Source of the DNA: Paragordius varius
Taxonomy: Eukaryota > Nematomorpha
Assembly (NCBI GenBank): GCA_964247055.1
Contig: OZ176051.1
Span: 186,001-250,000, forward strand
Reading direction: 5' to 3'
Length of the DNA stretch: 64,000 bases
The first letter of the stretch is position 1, and each line of letters opens with the position of its first letter. Below the pieces are notes generated by a model. It did not search any database and was not told where the DNA came from. It saw only the letters and a list, made by a program, of their open reading frames with translations. Both the position numbers and the translations under genes were made by a program. Of this stretch, positions 25,201 to 39,166 are shown piece after piece.

Positions 25201-25871
25201 TTATGAATTTTTTAAATATTTAAAAAATTTATTTTATACGATTTTAAAAATAAAAATGGCTACCTAAAATCCAAATTTGATCAGGTGATGTCACCATAAT
25301 TTTTTTTGGGTAGCCCTATGGTAGTTCCATCATCACCCCAAATATTTTCGAGATCGGACTTTAAATGTAATTTTTATGAATTTTTTAAATATTTAAAAAA
25401 TTTATTTTATACGATTTTAAAAATAAAAATGGCTACCTAAAATTCAAATTTGATCAGGTGATGTCACCATAATTTTTTTTGGGTAGCCCTATGGTAGTTC
25501 CATCATCACCCCAAATATTGTCGAGATCGGAGTATAAATGTAATTTTTTTGAATTTTTTAAATATTTAAAAAATTTATTTTATACGATTTTAAAAATAAA
25601 AATGGCTACCTAAAATCCAAATTTGATCAGGTGATGTCACCATAATTTTTTTTGGGTAGCCCTATGGTAGTTCCATCATCACCCCAAATATTTTCGAGAT
25701 CGGAGTATAAATGTAATTTTTATGAATTTTTTAAATATTTAAAAAATTTATTTTATACGATTTTAAAAATAAAAATGGCTACCTAAAATCCAAATTTGAT
25801 CAGGTGATGTCACCATAATTTTTTTGGGTAGCCCTATGGTAGTTCCATCATCACCCCAAATATTTTCGAGA
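22244..25871 (+). repeat. Relatively uniform stretch of monomers
   Basis: About 21 monomers, mostly of one type (TCGGAGT, GTCACC, TTTTCGAG). Rare markers are few: GATCAGTTGATG with GCGTAGCC near 22342 and 23552, a lost base in TTATAGATT near 22820, TTTTTATGAATTTTTTTAATATT with GAGAGCTGAG near 24140-24185, and GGGTAGACC near 24622. A four-monomer run around 24830-25350 resembles 25530-26040. This is the most homogeneous part of the window. Confidence 0.7.
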
Positions 25872-28749
25872 TCGGAGTATAAATGTAATTTTTATGAATT
25901 TTTTAAATATTTAAAAAATTTATTTTATACGATTTTAAAAATAAAAATGGCTACCTAAAATCCAAATTTGATCAGGTGATGTCACCATAATTTTTTTTGG
26001 GTAGCCCTATGGTAGTTCCATCATCACCCCAAATATTTTCGAGATCGGAGTATAAATGTAATTTTTATGAATTTTTTAAATATTTAAAAAATTTATTTTA
26101 TACGATTTTAAAAATAAAAATGGCTACCTAAAATTCAAATTTGATCAGGTGATGTCACCATAATTTTTTTTGGGTAGTCCTATGGTAGTTCCATCATCAC
26201 CCCAAATATTTTCGAGATCGGAGTATAAATGTAATTTTTATGAATTTTTTAAATATTTAAAAAATTTATTTTATACGATTTTTAAAATAAAAATGGCTAC
26301 CTAAAATCCAAATTTGATCAGGTGATGTCGCCATAATTTTTTTTGGGTAGCCCTATGGTAGTTCCATCATCACCCCAAATATTTTCGAGATCGGAGTATA
26401 AATGTAATTTTTATGAATTTTTTAAATATTTAAAAAATTTATTTTATACGATTTTAAAAATAAAAATGGCTACCTAAAATCCAAATTACATCAGGTGATG
26501 TCACCATAATTATTTTTGGGTAGCCCTATGGTAGTTCCATCATCACCCCAAATATTGTCGAGATTGGAGTATAAATGTAATTTTTATGAATTTTTTAAAT
26601 ATTTAAAAAATATATTTTATACGATTTTAAAAATAAAAATGGCTACCTAAAATCCAAATTTGATCAGGTGATGTCACCATAATTTTTTTTGGGTAGTTCT
26701 ATGGTAGTTCCATCATCACCCCAAATATTGTTGAGATCGGAGTATAAATGTAATTTTTTTGAATTTTTTAAATATTTAAAAAATTTATTTTATACGATTT
26801 TAAAAATAAAAATGGCTACCTAAAATCCAAATTTGATCAGGAGATGTCACCATAATTTTTTTTGGGTAGCCCTATGGTAGTTCCATCATCACCCCAAATA
26901 TTTTCGAGATCGGAATATAAATGTAATTTTTATGAATTTTTTAAATATTTAAAAAATTTATTTTATACGATTTTAAAATTAAAAATGGCTACCTAAAATC
27001 CAAATTTGATCAGGTGATGTCACCATAATTTTTTTTGGGTAGCCCTATGGTAGTTCCATCATCACCCCAAATATTTTCGAGATCGGAGTATAAATGTAAT
27101 TTTTATGAATTTTTTAAATATTTAAAAAATTTATTTTATACGATTTTAAAAATAAAAATGGCTACCTAAAATCCAAATTTGATCAGGTGATGTCACCATA
27201 TTTTTTTTTGGGTAGCCCTATGGTAGTTCCATCATCACCCCAAATATTTTGGGGATCGGACTATAAATGTAATTTTTATGAATTTTTTGAATATTTAAAA
27301 AATTTATTTTATACGATTTTAAAAATAAAAATGGCTACCTAAAATCCAAATTTGATCAGGTGATGTCACCATAATTTTTTTTGGGTAGCCCTATGGTAGT
27401 TCCATCATCACCCCAAATATTTTCGAGATCGGAGTATAAATGTAATTTTTATGAATTTTTTAAATATTTAAAAAATTTATTTTATACGATTTTAAAAATA
27501 AAAATGGCTAAATAAAATCCAAATTTGATCAGGTGATGTCGCCATAATTTTTTTTGGGTAGCCCTATGGTAGTTCCATCATCACCCCAAATATTTTCGAG
27601 ATCGGAGTATAAATGTAATTTTTATGAATTTTTTAAATATATAAAAAATTTATTTTATACGATTTTAAAAATAAAAATGGCTACCTAAAATCCAAATTTG
27701 ATCAGGTGATGTCACCATAATTTTTTTGGGTAGCCTTATGGTAGTTCCATCATCACCCCAAATATTTTCGAGATCGGAGTATAAATGTAATTTTTATGAA
27801 TTTTTTAAATATTTAAAAAATTTATTTTATACGATTTTAAAAATAAAAATGGCTACCTAAAATCCAAATTTGATCAGGTGATGTCGCCATAATTTTTTTT
27901 GGGTAGCCCTATAGTAGTTCCATCATCACCCCAAATATTGTCGAGATCGGAGTATAAATGTAATTTTTATGAATTTTTTAAATATTTAAAAAATTTATTT
28001 TATACGATTTTAAAAATAAAAATGGCTACCTAAAATCCAAATTTGATCAGGTGATGTCACCATAATTTTTTTGGGTAGCCTTATGGTAGTTCCATCATCA
28101 CCCCAAATATTTTCGAGATCGGAGGATAAATGTAATTTTTATGAATTTTTTAAATATTTAAAAAATTTATTTTATACGATTTTAAAAATAAAAATGGCTA
28201 CCTAAAATCCAAATTTGATCAGGTGATGTCGCCATAATTTTTTTTGGGTAGCCCTATAGTAGTTCCATCATCACCCCAAATATTTTCGAGATCGGAGTAT
28301 AAATGTAATTTTTATGAATTTTTTAAATATTTAAAAAATTTATTTTATACGATTTTAAAAATAAAAATGGCTACCTAAAATCCAAATTTGATCAGGTGAT
28401 GTCACCATAATTTTTTTTGGGTAGCCCTATGGTAGTTCCATCATCACCCCAAATATTTTCGAGATCGGAGTATAAATGTAATTTTTATGAATTTTTTAAA
28501 TATTTAAAAAATTTATTTTATACGATTTTAAAAATAAAAATGGCTACCTAAAATCCAAATTTGATCAGGTGATCTCGCCATAATTTTTTTTGGGTAGCCC
28601 TATGGTAGTTCCATCATCACCCCAAATATTTTTGAGATCGGACTTTAAATGTAATTTTTATGAATTTTTTAAATATTTAAAAAATTTATTTTATACGATT
28701 TTAAAAATAAAAATGGCTACCTAAAATCCAAATTTGATCAGGTGATGTC
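25872..28749 (+). repeat. Long segmental duplication, copy 1 (~2.88 kb)
   Basis: About 17 monomers that recur 3804 bp downstream (22 monomers minus two bases). Markers in order: AAATTCAAATTT with GTAGTCC, CGATTTTTAAAAT, AAATTACATCAGG, GTAGTTCTATGG, TTGTTGAGATCGG, GATCAGGAGATG, CGGAATATAAATG, TTTTAAAATTAAAAATGG, CCATATTTTTTTT, TTTTGAATATTT, GCTAAATAAAATCC, ATATATAAAAAAT, two GTAGCCTTATGG monomers and GATCTCGCC. I checked five markers and all gave exactly 3804. The match stops at GTCG versus GTCA at 28750. Confidence 0.88.
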
Positions 28750-29675
28750 GCCATAATTTTTTTTGGGTAGCCCTATGGTAGTTCCATCATCACCCCAAAT
28801 ATTTTCGAGATCGGAGTATAAATGTAATTTTTATGAATTTTTTAAATATTTAAAAAATTTATTTTATACGATTTTAAAAATAAAAATGGCTACCTAAAAT
28901 CCAAATTACATCAGGTGATGTCACCATAATTATTTTTGGGTAGCCCTATGGTAGTTCCATCATCACCCCAAATATTGTCGAGATTGGAGTATAAATGTAA
29001 TTTTTATGAATTTTTTAAATATTTAAAAAATTTATTTTATACGATTTTTAAAATAAAAATGGCTACCTAAAATCCAAATTTGATCAGGTGATGTCGCCAT
29101 AATTTTTTTTGGGTAGCCCTATGGTAGTTCCATCATCACCCCAAATATTTTCGAGATCGGAGTATAAATGTAATTTTTATGAATTTTTTAAATATTTAAA
29201 AAATTTATTTTATACGATTTTAAAAATAAAAATGGCTACCTAAAATTCAAATTTGATCAGGTGATGTCACCATAATTTTTTTTGGGTAGTCCTATGGTAG
29301 TTCCATCATCACCCCAAATATTTTCGAGATCGGAGTATAAATGTAATTTTTATGAATTTTTTAAATATTTAAAAAATTTATTTTATACGATTTTAAAAAT
29401 AAAAATGGCTACCTAAAATCCAAATTACATCAGGTGATGTCACCATAATTATTTTTGGGTAGCCCTATGGTAGTTCCATCATCACCCCAAATATTGTCGA
29501 GATTGGAGTATAAATGTAATTTTTATGAATTTTTTAAATATTTAAAAAATTTATTTTATACGATTTTTAAAATAAAAATGGCTACCTAAAATCCAAATTT
29601 GATCAGGTGATGTCGCCATAATTTTTTTTGGGTAGCCCTATAGTAGTTCCATCATCACCCCAAATATTTTCGAGA
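28750..29675 (+). repeat. Monomers between the two long copies
   Basis: Five monomers built from the same markers as the flanking duplication: AAATTACATCAGG near 28906 and 29421 (519 bp apart, three monomers), CGATTTTTAAAAT near 29045 and 29570, and AAATTCAAATTT near 29243. This is a smaller trimer duplication lying next to the long one. Confidence 0.7.
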
Positions 29676-32553
29676 TCGGAGTATAAATGTAATTTTTATG
29701 AATTTTTTAAATATTTAAAAAATTTATTTTATACGATTTTAAAAATAAAAATGGCTACCTAAAATCCAAATTTGATCAGGTGATGTCACCATAATTTTTT
29801 TTGGGTAGCCCTATGGTAGTTCCATCATCACCCCAAATATTTTCGAGATCGGAGTATAAATGTAATTTTTATGAATTTTTTAAATATTTAAAAAATTTAT
29901 TTTATACGATTTTAAAAATAAAAATGGCTACCTAAAATTCAAATTTGATCAGGTGATGTCACCATAATTTTTTTTGGGTAGTCCTATGGTAGTTCCATCA
30001 TCACCCCAAATATTTTCGAGATCGGAGTATAAATGTAATTTTTATGAATTTTTTAAATATTTAAAAAATTTATTTTATACGATTTTTAAAATAAAAATGG
30101 CTACCTAAAATCCAAATTTGATCAGGTGATGTCGCCATAATTTTTTTTGGGTAGCCCTATGGTAGTTCCATCATCACCCCAAATATTTTCGAGATCGGAG
30201 TATAAATGTAATTTTTATGAATTTTTTAAATATTTAAAAAATTTATTTTATACGATTTTAAAAATAAAAATGGCTACCTAAAATCCAAATTACATCAGGT
30301 GATGTCACCATAATTATTTTTGGGTAGCCCTATGGTAGTTCCATCATCACCCCAAATATTGTCGAGATTGGAGTATAAATGTAATTTTTATGAATTTTTT
30401 AAATATTTAAAAAATTTATTTTATACGATTTTAAAAATAAAAATGGCTACCTAAAATCCAAATTTGATCAGGTGATGTCACCATAATTTTTTTTGGGTAG
30501 TTCTATGGTAGTTCCATCATCACCCCAAATATTGTTGAGATCGGAGTATAAATGTAATTTTTTTGAATTTTTTAAATATTTAAAAAATTTATTTTATACG
30601 ATTTTAAAAATAAAAATGGCTACCTAAAATCCAAATTTGATCAGGAGATGTCACCATAATTTTTTTTGGGTAGCCCTATGGTAGTTCCATCATCACCCCA
30701 AATATTTTCGAGATCGGAATATAAATGTAATTTTTATGAATTTTTTAAATATTTAAAAAATTTATTTTATACGATTTTAAAATTAAAAATGGCTACCTAA
30801 AATCCAAATTTGATCAGGTGATGTCACCATAATTTTTTTTGGGTAGCCCTATGGTAGTTCCATCATCACCCCAAATATTTTCGAGATCGGAGTATAAATG
30901 TAATTTTTATGAATTTTTTAAATATTTAAAAAATTTATTTTATACGATTTTAAAAATAAAAATGGCTACCTAAAATCCAAATTTGATCAGGTGATGTCAC
31001 CATATTTTTTTTTGGGTAGCCCTATGGTAGTTCCATCATCACCCCAAATATTTTGGGGATCGGACTATAAATGTAATTTTTATGAATTTTTTGAATATTT
31101 AAAAAATTTATTTTATACGATTTTAAAAATAAATATGGCTACCTAAAATCCAAATTTGATCAGGTGATGTCACCATAATTTTTTTTGGGTAGCCCTATGG
31201 TAGTTCCATCATCACCCCAAATATTTTCGAGATCGGAGTATAAATGTAATTTTTATGAATTTTTTAAATATTTAAAAAATTTATTTTATACGATTTTAAA
31301 AATAAAAATGGCTAAATAAAATCCAAATTTGATCAGGTGATGTCGCCATAATTTTTTTTGGGTAGCCCTATGGTAGTTCCATCATCACCCCAAATATTTT
31401 CGAGATCGGAGTATAAATGTAATTTTTATGAATTTTTTAAATATATAAAAAATTTATTTTATACGATTTTAAAAATAAAAATGGCTACCTAAAATCCAAA
31501 TTTGATCAGGTGATGTCACCATAATTTTTTTGGGTAGCCTTATGGTAGTTCCATCATCACCCCAAATATTTTCGAGATCGGAGTATAAATGTAATTTTTA
31601 TGAATTTTTTAAATATTTAAAAAATTTATTTTATACGATTTTAAAAATAAAAATGGCTACCTAAAATCCAAATTTGATCAGGTGATGTCGCCATAATTTT
31701 TTTTGGGTAGCCCTATAGTAGTTCCATCATCACCCCAAATATTGTCGAGATCGGAGTATAAATGTAATTTTTATGAATTTTTTAAATATTTAAAAAATTT
31801 ATTTTATACGATTTTAAAAATAAAAATGGCTACCTAAAATCCAAATTTGATCAGGTGATGTCACCATAATTTTTTTGGGTAGCCTTATGGTAGTTCCATC
31901 ATCACCCCAAATATTTTCGAGATCGGAGTATAAATGTAATTTTTATGAATTTTTTAAATATTTAAAAAATTTATTTTATACGATTTTAAAAATAAAAATG
32001 GCTACCTAAAATCCAAATTTGATCAGGTGATGTCGCCATAATTTTTTTTGGGTAGCCCTATAGTAGTTCCATCATCACCCCAAATATTTTCGAGATCGGA
32101 GTATAAATGTAATTTTTATGAATTTTTTAAATATTTAAAAAATTTATTTTATACGATTTTAAAAATAAAAATGGCTACCTAAAATCCAAATTTGATCAGG
32201 TGATGTCACCATAATTTTTTTTGGGTAGCCCTATGGTAGTTCCATCATCACCCCAAATATTTTCGAGATCGGAGTATAAATGTAATTTTTATGAATTTTT
32301 TAAATATTTAAAAAATTTATTTTATACGATTTTAAAAATAAAAATGGCTACCTAAAATCCAAATTTGATCAGGTGATCTCGCCATAATTTTTTTTGGGTA
32401 GCCCTATGGTAGTTCCATCATCACCCCAAATATTTTTGAGATCGGACTTTAAATGTAATTTTTATGAATTTTTTAAATATTTAAAAAATTTATTTTATAC
32501 GATTTTAAAAATAAAAATGGCTACCTAAAATCCAAATTTGATCAGGTGATGTC
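29676..32553 (+). repeat. Long segmental duplication, copy 2 (~2.88 kb)
   Basis: Copy of 25872-28749 with the same sequence of rare markers. The few differences I noticed are AAATATATTTTAT near 26611 in copy 1 only, GGAGGATAAATG near 28121 in copy 1 only and AAATATGGCTACC near 31132 in copy 2 only. So few differences over 2.9 kb indicate a recent event. Confidence 0.88.
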
Positions 32554-34338
32554 ACCATAATTTTTTTTGGGTAGCCCTATGGTAGTTCCATCATCACCCC
32601 AAATATTTTCGAGATCGGAGTATAAATGTAATTTTTATGAATTTTTTAAATATTTAAAAAATTTATTTTATACGATTTTAAAAATAAAAATGGCTAAATA
32701 AAATCTTGATCAGGTGATGTCACCATAATTTTTTTTGGGTAGCCCTATGGTAGTTCCATCATCACCCCAAATATTTTCGAGATCGGAGTATAAATGTAAT
32801 TTTTATGAATTTTTTAAATATTTAAAAAATTTATTTTATACGATATTAAAAATAAAAATGGCTACCTAAAATCCAAATTTGATCAGGTGATGTCACCATA
32901 ATTTTTTTTGGGTAGCCTTATGGTAGTTCCATCATCACCCCAAATATTTTCGAGATCGGAGTATAAATGTAATTTTTATGAATTTTTTAAATATTTAAAA
33001 AATTTATTTTATACGATTTTAAAAATAAAAATGGCTACCTAAAATCCAAATTTGATCAGGTGATGTCGCCATAATTTTTTTTGGGTAGCCCTATAGTAGT
33101 TCCATCATCACCCCAAATATTTTCGCGATAGGAGTATAAATGTAATTTTTATGAATTTTTTAAATATTTAAAAAATTTATTTTATACGATTTTAAAATAA
33201 AAATGGCTACCTAAAATCCAAATTTGATCAGGTGATGTCACCATAATTTTTTTTGGGTAGCCCTATGGTGGTTCCATCATCATCCCAAATATTTTCGAGA
33301 TCGGAGTATAAATGTAATTTTTATTAATTTTTTAAATATTTAAAAAATTTATTTTATACGATTTTAAAAATAAAAATGGCTACCTAAAATCCAAATTTGA
33401 TCAGGTGATGTCGCCATAATTTTTTTTGGGTAGCCCTATGGTAGTTCCATCATAACTCCAAATATTTTTGAGATCGGACTTTAAATGTAATTTTTATGAA
33501 TTTTTTAAATATTTAAAAAATTTATTTTATACGATTTTAAAAATAAAAATGGCTACCTAAAATTCAAATTTGATCAGGTGATGTCACCATAATTTTTTTT
33601 GTGTAGTCCTATGGTAGTTCCATCATCACCCCAAATATTGTCGAGGTCGGAGTATAAATGTAATTTTTTTGAATTTTTTAAATATTTAAAAAATTTATTT
33701 TATACGATTTTAAAAATAAAAATGGCTACCTAAAATCCAAATTTGTTCAGGTGATGTCGCCATAATTTTTTTTGCGTAGCCCTATGGTAGTTCTATCATC
33801 ACCCCAAATATTTTGGGGATCGGACTATAAATGTAATTTTTATGAATTTTTTAAATATTTAAAAAATTTATTTTATACGATTTTAAAAATAAAAATGGCT
33901 ACCTAAAATCCAAATTTGATCAGGTGATGTCGCCATAATTTTTTTTGGGTAGCCCTATGGTAGTTCCATCATCACCCCAAATATTTTGGGGATCGGACTA
34001 TAAATGTAATTTTTATGAATTTTTTAAATATTTAAAAAATTTATTTTATACGATTTTAAAAATAAAAATGGCTACCTAAAATCCAAATTTGATCAGGTGA
34101 TGTCGCCATAATTTTTTTTGGGTAGCCCTATAGTAGTTCCATCATCACCCCAAATATTTTCGAGATCGGAGTATAAATGTAATTTTTATGAATTTTTTAA
34201 ATATTTAAAAAATTTATTTTATACGATTTTAAAAATAAAAATGGCTACCTAAAATCCAAATTTGATCAGGTGATGTCACCATAATTTTTTTTGGGTAGCC
34301 CTATGGTGGTTCCATCATCATCCCAAATATTTTCGAGA
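32554..34338 (+). repeat. Mixed monomers, last of the TTTAAATG subtype
   Basis: About ten monomers. One near 32695 has lost several bases (GCTAAATAAAATCTTGATCAGG). One junction near 33121 reads TTTCGCGATAGGAG. The monomer near 33470 is the last in the window with TTTTTGAGATCGGACTTTAAATG. GTTCAGGTGATG with GCGTAGCC and GTTCTATCATC first appear near 33745-33795 and recur near 35300 and 41858. Confidence 0.7.
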
Positions 34339-35203
34339 TCGGAGTATAAATGTAATTTTTATTAATTTTTTAAATATTTAAAAAATTTATTTTATACGAT
34401 TTTAAAAATAAAAATGGCTACCTAAAATCCAAATTTGATCAGGTGATGTCGCCATAATTTTTTTTGGGTAGCCCTATGGTAGTTCCATCATCACCCCAAA
34501 TATTTTGGGGATCGGACTATAAATGTACTTTTTATGAATTTTTTAAATATTTAAAAAATTTATTTTATACGATTTTAAAAATAAAAATGGCTACCTAAAA
34601 TCCAAATTTGATCAGGTGATGTCGCCATAATTTTTTTTGGGTAGCCCTATGGTAGTTCCATCATCACCCCAAATATTTTGGGGATCGGACTATAAATGTA
34701 ATTTTTATGAATTTTTTAAATATTTAAAAAATTTATTTTATACGATTTTAAAAATAAAAATGGCTACCTAAAATCCAAATTTGATCAGGTGATGTCACCA
34801 TAGTTTTTTTTGGGTAGCCCTATGGTGGTTCCATCATCATCCCAAATATTTTCGAGATCGGAGTATAAATGTAATTTTTATTAATTTTTTAAATATTTAA
34901 AAAATTTATTTTATACGATTTTAAAAATAAAAATGGCTACCTAAAATCCAAATTTGATCAGGTGATGTCGCCATAATTTTTTTTGGGTAGCCCTATGGTA
35001 GTTCCATCATCACCCTAAATATTTTGGGGATCGGACTATAAATGTACTTTTTATGAATTTTTTAAATATTTAAAAAATTTATTTTATACGATTTTAAAAA
35101 TAAAAATGGCTACCTAAAATCCAAATTTGATCAGGTGATGTCACCATAATTTTTTTTATGTAGCCCTATGGTAGTTCCATCATCACCCCAAATATTGTCG
35201 AGA
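34339..35203 (+). repeat. 3-monomer unit, one full and one partial copy
   Basis: GTGGTTCCATCATCATCCC followed by TTATTAATTTT and then a TGTACTTTTT monomer recurs at a 519-bp step (34305 and 34824 for GGTGGT). The first pair of these markers also occurs near 33267, six monomers upstream. The second copy runs to TTTTTATGTAGCCC near 35160 and then leaves the pattern. Confidence 0.75.
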
Positions 35204-36066
35204 TCGGAGTATAAATGTAATTTTTTTGAATTTTTTAAATATTTAAAAAATTTATTTTATACGATTTTAAAAATAAAAATGGCTACCTAAAATCCAAATT
35301 TGTTCAGGTGATGTCGCCATAATTTTTTTTGCGTAGCCCTATGGTAGTTCTATCATCACCCCAAATATTTTGGGGATCGGACTATAAATGTAATTTTTAT
35401 GAATTTTTTAAATATTTAAAAAATTTATTTTATACGATTTTAAAAATAAAAATGGCTACCTAAAATCAAAATTTGATCAGGTGATGTCGCCATAATTTTT
35501 TTTGGGTAGCCCTATGGTAGTTCCATCATCACCCCAAATATTTTGGGGATCGGACTATAAATGTAATTTTTATGAATTTTTTAAATATTTAAAAAATTTA
35601 TTTTATAAGATTTTAAAAATAAAAATGGCTACCTAAAATCCAAATTTGATCAGGTGATGTCACCATAATTTATTTGGGTAGCCCTATGGTAGTTCCATCA
35701 TCACCCCAAATATTTTGGGGATCGGAGTATAAATGTAATTTTTATGAATTTTTTAAATATTTAAAAAATTTATTTTATACGATTTTAAAAATAAAAATGG
35801 CTACCTAAAATCCAAATTTGATCAGGTGATGTCACTATAATTTTTTTGGGTAGCCCTATGGTAGTTCCATCATCACCCCAAATATTTTCGAGATCGGAGT
35901 ATAAATGTAATTTTTATTAATTTTTTAAATATTTAAAAAAATTATTTTATACGATATTAAAAATAAAAATGGCTACCTAAAATCCAAATTTGATCAGGTG
36001 ATGTCACCATAATTTTTTTTGGGTAGCCCTATGGTAGTTCCATCATCACCCCAAATATTTTGGGGA
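35204..36066 (+). repeat. Monomers leading into the 7-mer
   Basis: Five monomers. Near 35600 and 35665 occur the pair TTATAAGATT and AATTTATTTGGG, seen again near 42160 and 43372. The last monomer, with TTATTAATTTT, AAAAAAATTATT and CGATATTAAA, also stands immediately before the 7-mer copies at 45031 and 50721. Confidence 0.75.
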
Positions 36067-37270
36067 TTGGACTATAAATGTAATTTTTATGAATTTTTTA
36101 AATATTTAAAAAATTTATTTTATACGATTTTAAAAATAAAAATGGCTACCTAAAATCCATATTTGATCAGGTGATGTAGCCATAATTATTTTTGGGTAGC
36201 CCTATAGTAGTTCCATCATCACCCCAAATATTTTTGAGATCGGAGTATAAATGTAATTTTTATGAATTTTTTAAATATTTAAAAAATTTATTTTATACGA
36301 TTTTAAAAATAAAAATGGCTACCTAAAATCCAAATTTGATCAGGTGATGTCACCATAATTTTTTTTGGGTAGCCCTATGGTCCATCATCACCCCAAATAT
36401 TGTCGAGATCGGAGTATAAATGTAATTTTTATGAATTTTTTAAATATTTAAAAAATTTATTTTATACGATTTTAAAAATAAAAATGGATACCTAAAATCC
36501 AAATTTGATCAGGTGATGTCACTATAATTTTTTTGGGTAGCCCTATGGTAGTTCCATCATCACCCCAAATATTTTCGAGATCGGAGTATAAATGTAATTT
36601 TTATGAATTTTTTAAATATTTAAAAAATTTATTTTATACGATTTTAAAAATAAAAATGGCTACCTAAAATCCAAATTTGATCAGGTGATGTCACCATAAT
36701 TTTTTTGGGTAGCCCTATGGTAGTTCCATCATCACCCCAAATATTTTCGAGATCTGAGTATAAATGTAATTTTTATGAATTTTTTAAATATTTAAAAAAT
36801 TTATTTTATACGATTTTAAAAATAAAAATGGCTACCTAAAATCCAAATTTGATCAGGTGATGTCACCATAATTTTTTTTGGGTAGCCCTATGGTAATTCC
36901 ATCATCACCCCAAATATTGTCGAGATCGGAGTATAAATGTAATTTTTTTGAATTTTTTGAATATTTAAAAAATTTATTTTATACGATTTTAAAAATAAAA
37001 ATGGCTACCTAAAATCCAAATTTGATCAGGTGATGTCACCATAATTTTTTTGGGTAGCCCTATGGTAGTTCCATCATCACCCCAAATATTTTCGAGATCG
37101 GAGTATAAATGTAATTTTTATGAATTTTTTAAATATTTAAAAAATTTATTTTATACGATTTTAAAAATAAAAATGGCTACCTAAAATCCAAATTTGATCA
37201 GGTGATGTCGCCATAATTTTTTTTGGGTAGCCCTATGGTAGTTCCATCATCACCCCAAATATTTTGGGGA
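36067..37270 (+). repeat. 7-monomer higher-order unit, copy 1 (1204 bp)
   Basis: Monomer order: (1) TTGGAC with CCATATTTG and GATGTAGCC; (2) GTCACC with a 4-bp loss giving CTATGGTCCATC; (3) ATGGATACC region with GTCACT; (4) GTCACC with seven T; (5) GTAATTCC; (6) TTTTGAATATTT; (7) GTCGCC ending TTTTGGGGATCGG. It is followed directly by the 11-monomer unit at 37271. The length, 1204 bp, is shared with three other copies. Confidence 0.88.
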
Positions 37271-39166
37271 TCGGACTATAAATGTAATTTTTATGAATTT
37301 TTTAAATATTTAAAAAATTTATTTTATACGATTTTAAAAATAAAAATGGCTACCTAAAATCCAAATTTGATCAGGTGATGTTACCATAATTTTTTTGGGT
37401 AGCCCAATGTTCCATCATCACCCCAAATATTTTCGAGATCGGAGTATAAATGTAATTTTTATGAATTTTTTAAATATTTAAAAAATTTATTTTATACGAT
37501 TTTAAAAATAAAAATGGCTACCTAAAATCCAAATTTGATCAGGTGATGTCGCCATAATTTTTTTTGGGTAGCCCTATGGTAGTTCCATCATCACCCCAAA
37601 TATTTTGGGGATTGGACTATAAATGTAATTTTTATGAATTTTTTAAATATTTAAAAAATTTATTTTATACGATTTTAAAAATAAAAATGGCTACCTAAAA
37701 TCCAAATTTGATCAGGTGATGTCACCATAATTTTTTTTGGGTAGCCCTATAGTAGTTCCATCATCACCCCAAATATTTTCGAGATCGGAGTATAAATGTA
37801 ATTTTTATGAATTTTTTAAATATTTAAAAAATTTATTTTATACGATTTTAAAAATAAAAATGGCTACCTAAAATCTAAATTTGATCAGGTGATGTCATCA
37901 TAATTTTTTTTGGGTAGCCCTATGGTAATTCCATCATCACCCCAAATATTGTCGAGATCGGAATATAAATGTAATTTTTATGAATTTTTTAAATATTTAA
38001 AAAATTTATTTTATACGATTTTAAAAATAAAAATGGCTACCTAAAATCCAAATTTGATCAGGTGATGTCACCATAATTTTCTTTGGGTAGCCCTATAATA
38101 ATTCCATCATCACCCCAAATATTGTCGAGATCGGAGTATAAATGTAATTTTTTTGAATTTTTTTAATATTTAAAAAATTTATTTTATACGATTTTAAAAA
38201 TAAAAATGGCTACCTAAAATCCAAATTTGATCAGGTGATGTCTCCATAATTTTTTTTGGGTAGCCCTATGGTAGTTCCATCATCACCCCAAATATTTTGG
38301 GGATTGGACTATAAATGTAATTTTTATGAATTTTTTAAATATTTAAAAAATTTATTTTATACGATTTTAAAAATAAAAATGGCTACCTAAAATCCAAATT
38401 TGATCAGGTGATGTCACCATAATTTTTTTTGGGTAGCCCTATGGTAGTTCCATCATCACCCCAAATATTGTCGAGATCGGAGTATAAATGTAATTTTTTT
38501 GAATTTTTTAAATATTTAAAAAATTTATTTTATACGATTTTAAAAATAAAAATGGCTACCTAAAATCCAAATTTGATCAGGTGATGTTGCCATAATTTTT
38601 TTTGCGTAGCCCTATGGTAGTTCTATCATCACCCCAAATATTTTGGGGATCGGACTATAAATGTAATTTTTATGAATTTTTTAAATATTTAAAAAATTTA
38701 TTTTATACGATTTTAAAAATAAAAATGGCTACCTAAAATCCAAATTTGATCAGGTGATGTCGCCATAATTTTTTTTGGGTAGCCCTATGGTAGTTCCATC
38801 ATCACCCCAAATATTTTGGGGATCGGACTATAAATGTAATTTTTATGAATTTTTTAAATATTTAAAAAATTTATTTTATACGATTTTAAAAATAAAAATG
38901 GCTACCTAAAATCCAAATTTTATCAGGTGATGTCTTCATAATTATTTTGGGTAGCCCTATGGTAGTTCCATCATCACCCCAAATATTTTCGAGATCGGAG
39001 TATAAATGTAATTTTTATGAATTTTTTAAATATTTAAAAAATTTATTTTATACGATTTTAAAAATAAAAATGGCTACCTAAAATCCAAATTTGATCAGGT
39101 GATGTCGCCATAATTTTTTTTGGGTAGCCCTATGGTAGTTCCATCATCACCCCAAATATTTTGGGG
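37271..39166 (+). repeat. 11-monomer composite unit K, copy 1 (1896 bp)
   Basis: Monomer order by marker: GTTACC with GTAGCCCAATG; GATTGGAC; CTATAGTAG; GTCATCATAA with GTAATTCC; AATTTTCTTTGGG with CTATAATAATTCC; GTCTCC with TTTTTTTAATATT; GTCACC with TTGTCGAG; GCGTAGCC with GTTCTATCATC; GTCGCC; TTTTATCAGG with GTCTTCATAA; GTCGCC. The series repeats at 39167. The first monomer here has lost GTAG (CAATGTTCC), which explains the slightly shorter length. Confidence 0.85.

Noticed and set aside
33121-33131. TTTCGCGATAGGAG as a special junction
   Set aside because: It is a single private variant in one monomer and is not repeated; ordinary mutation explains it.
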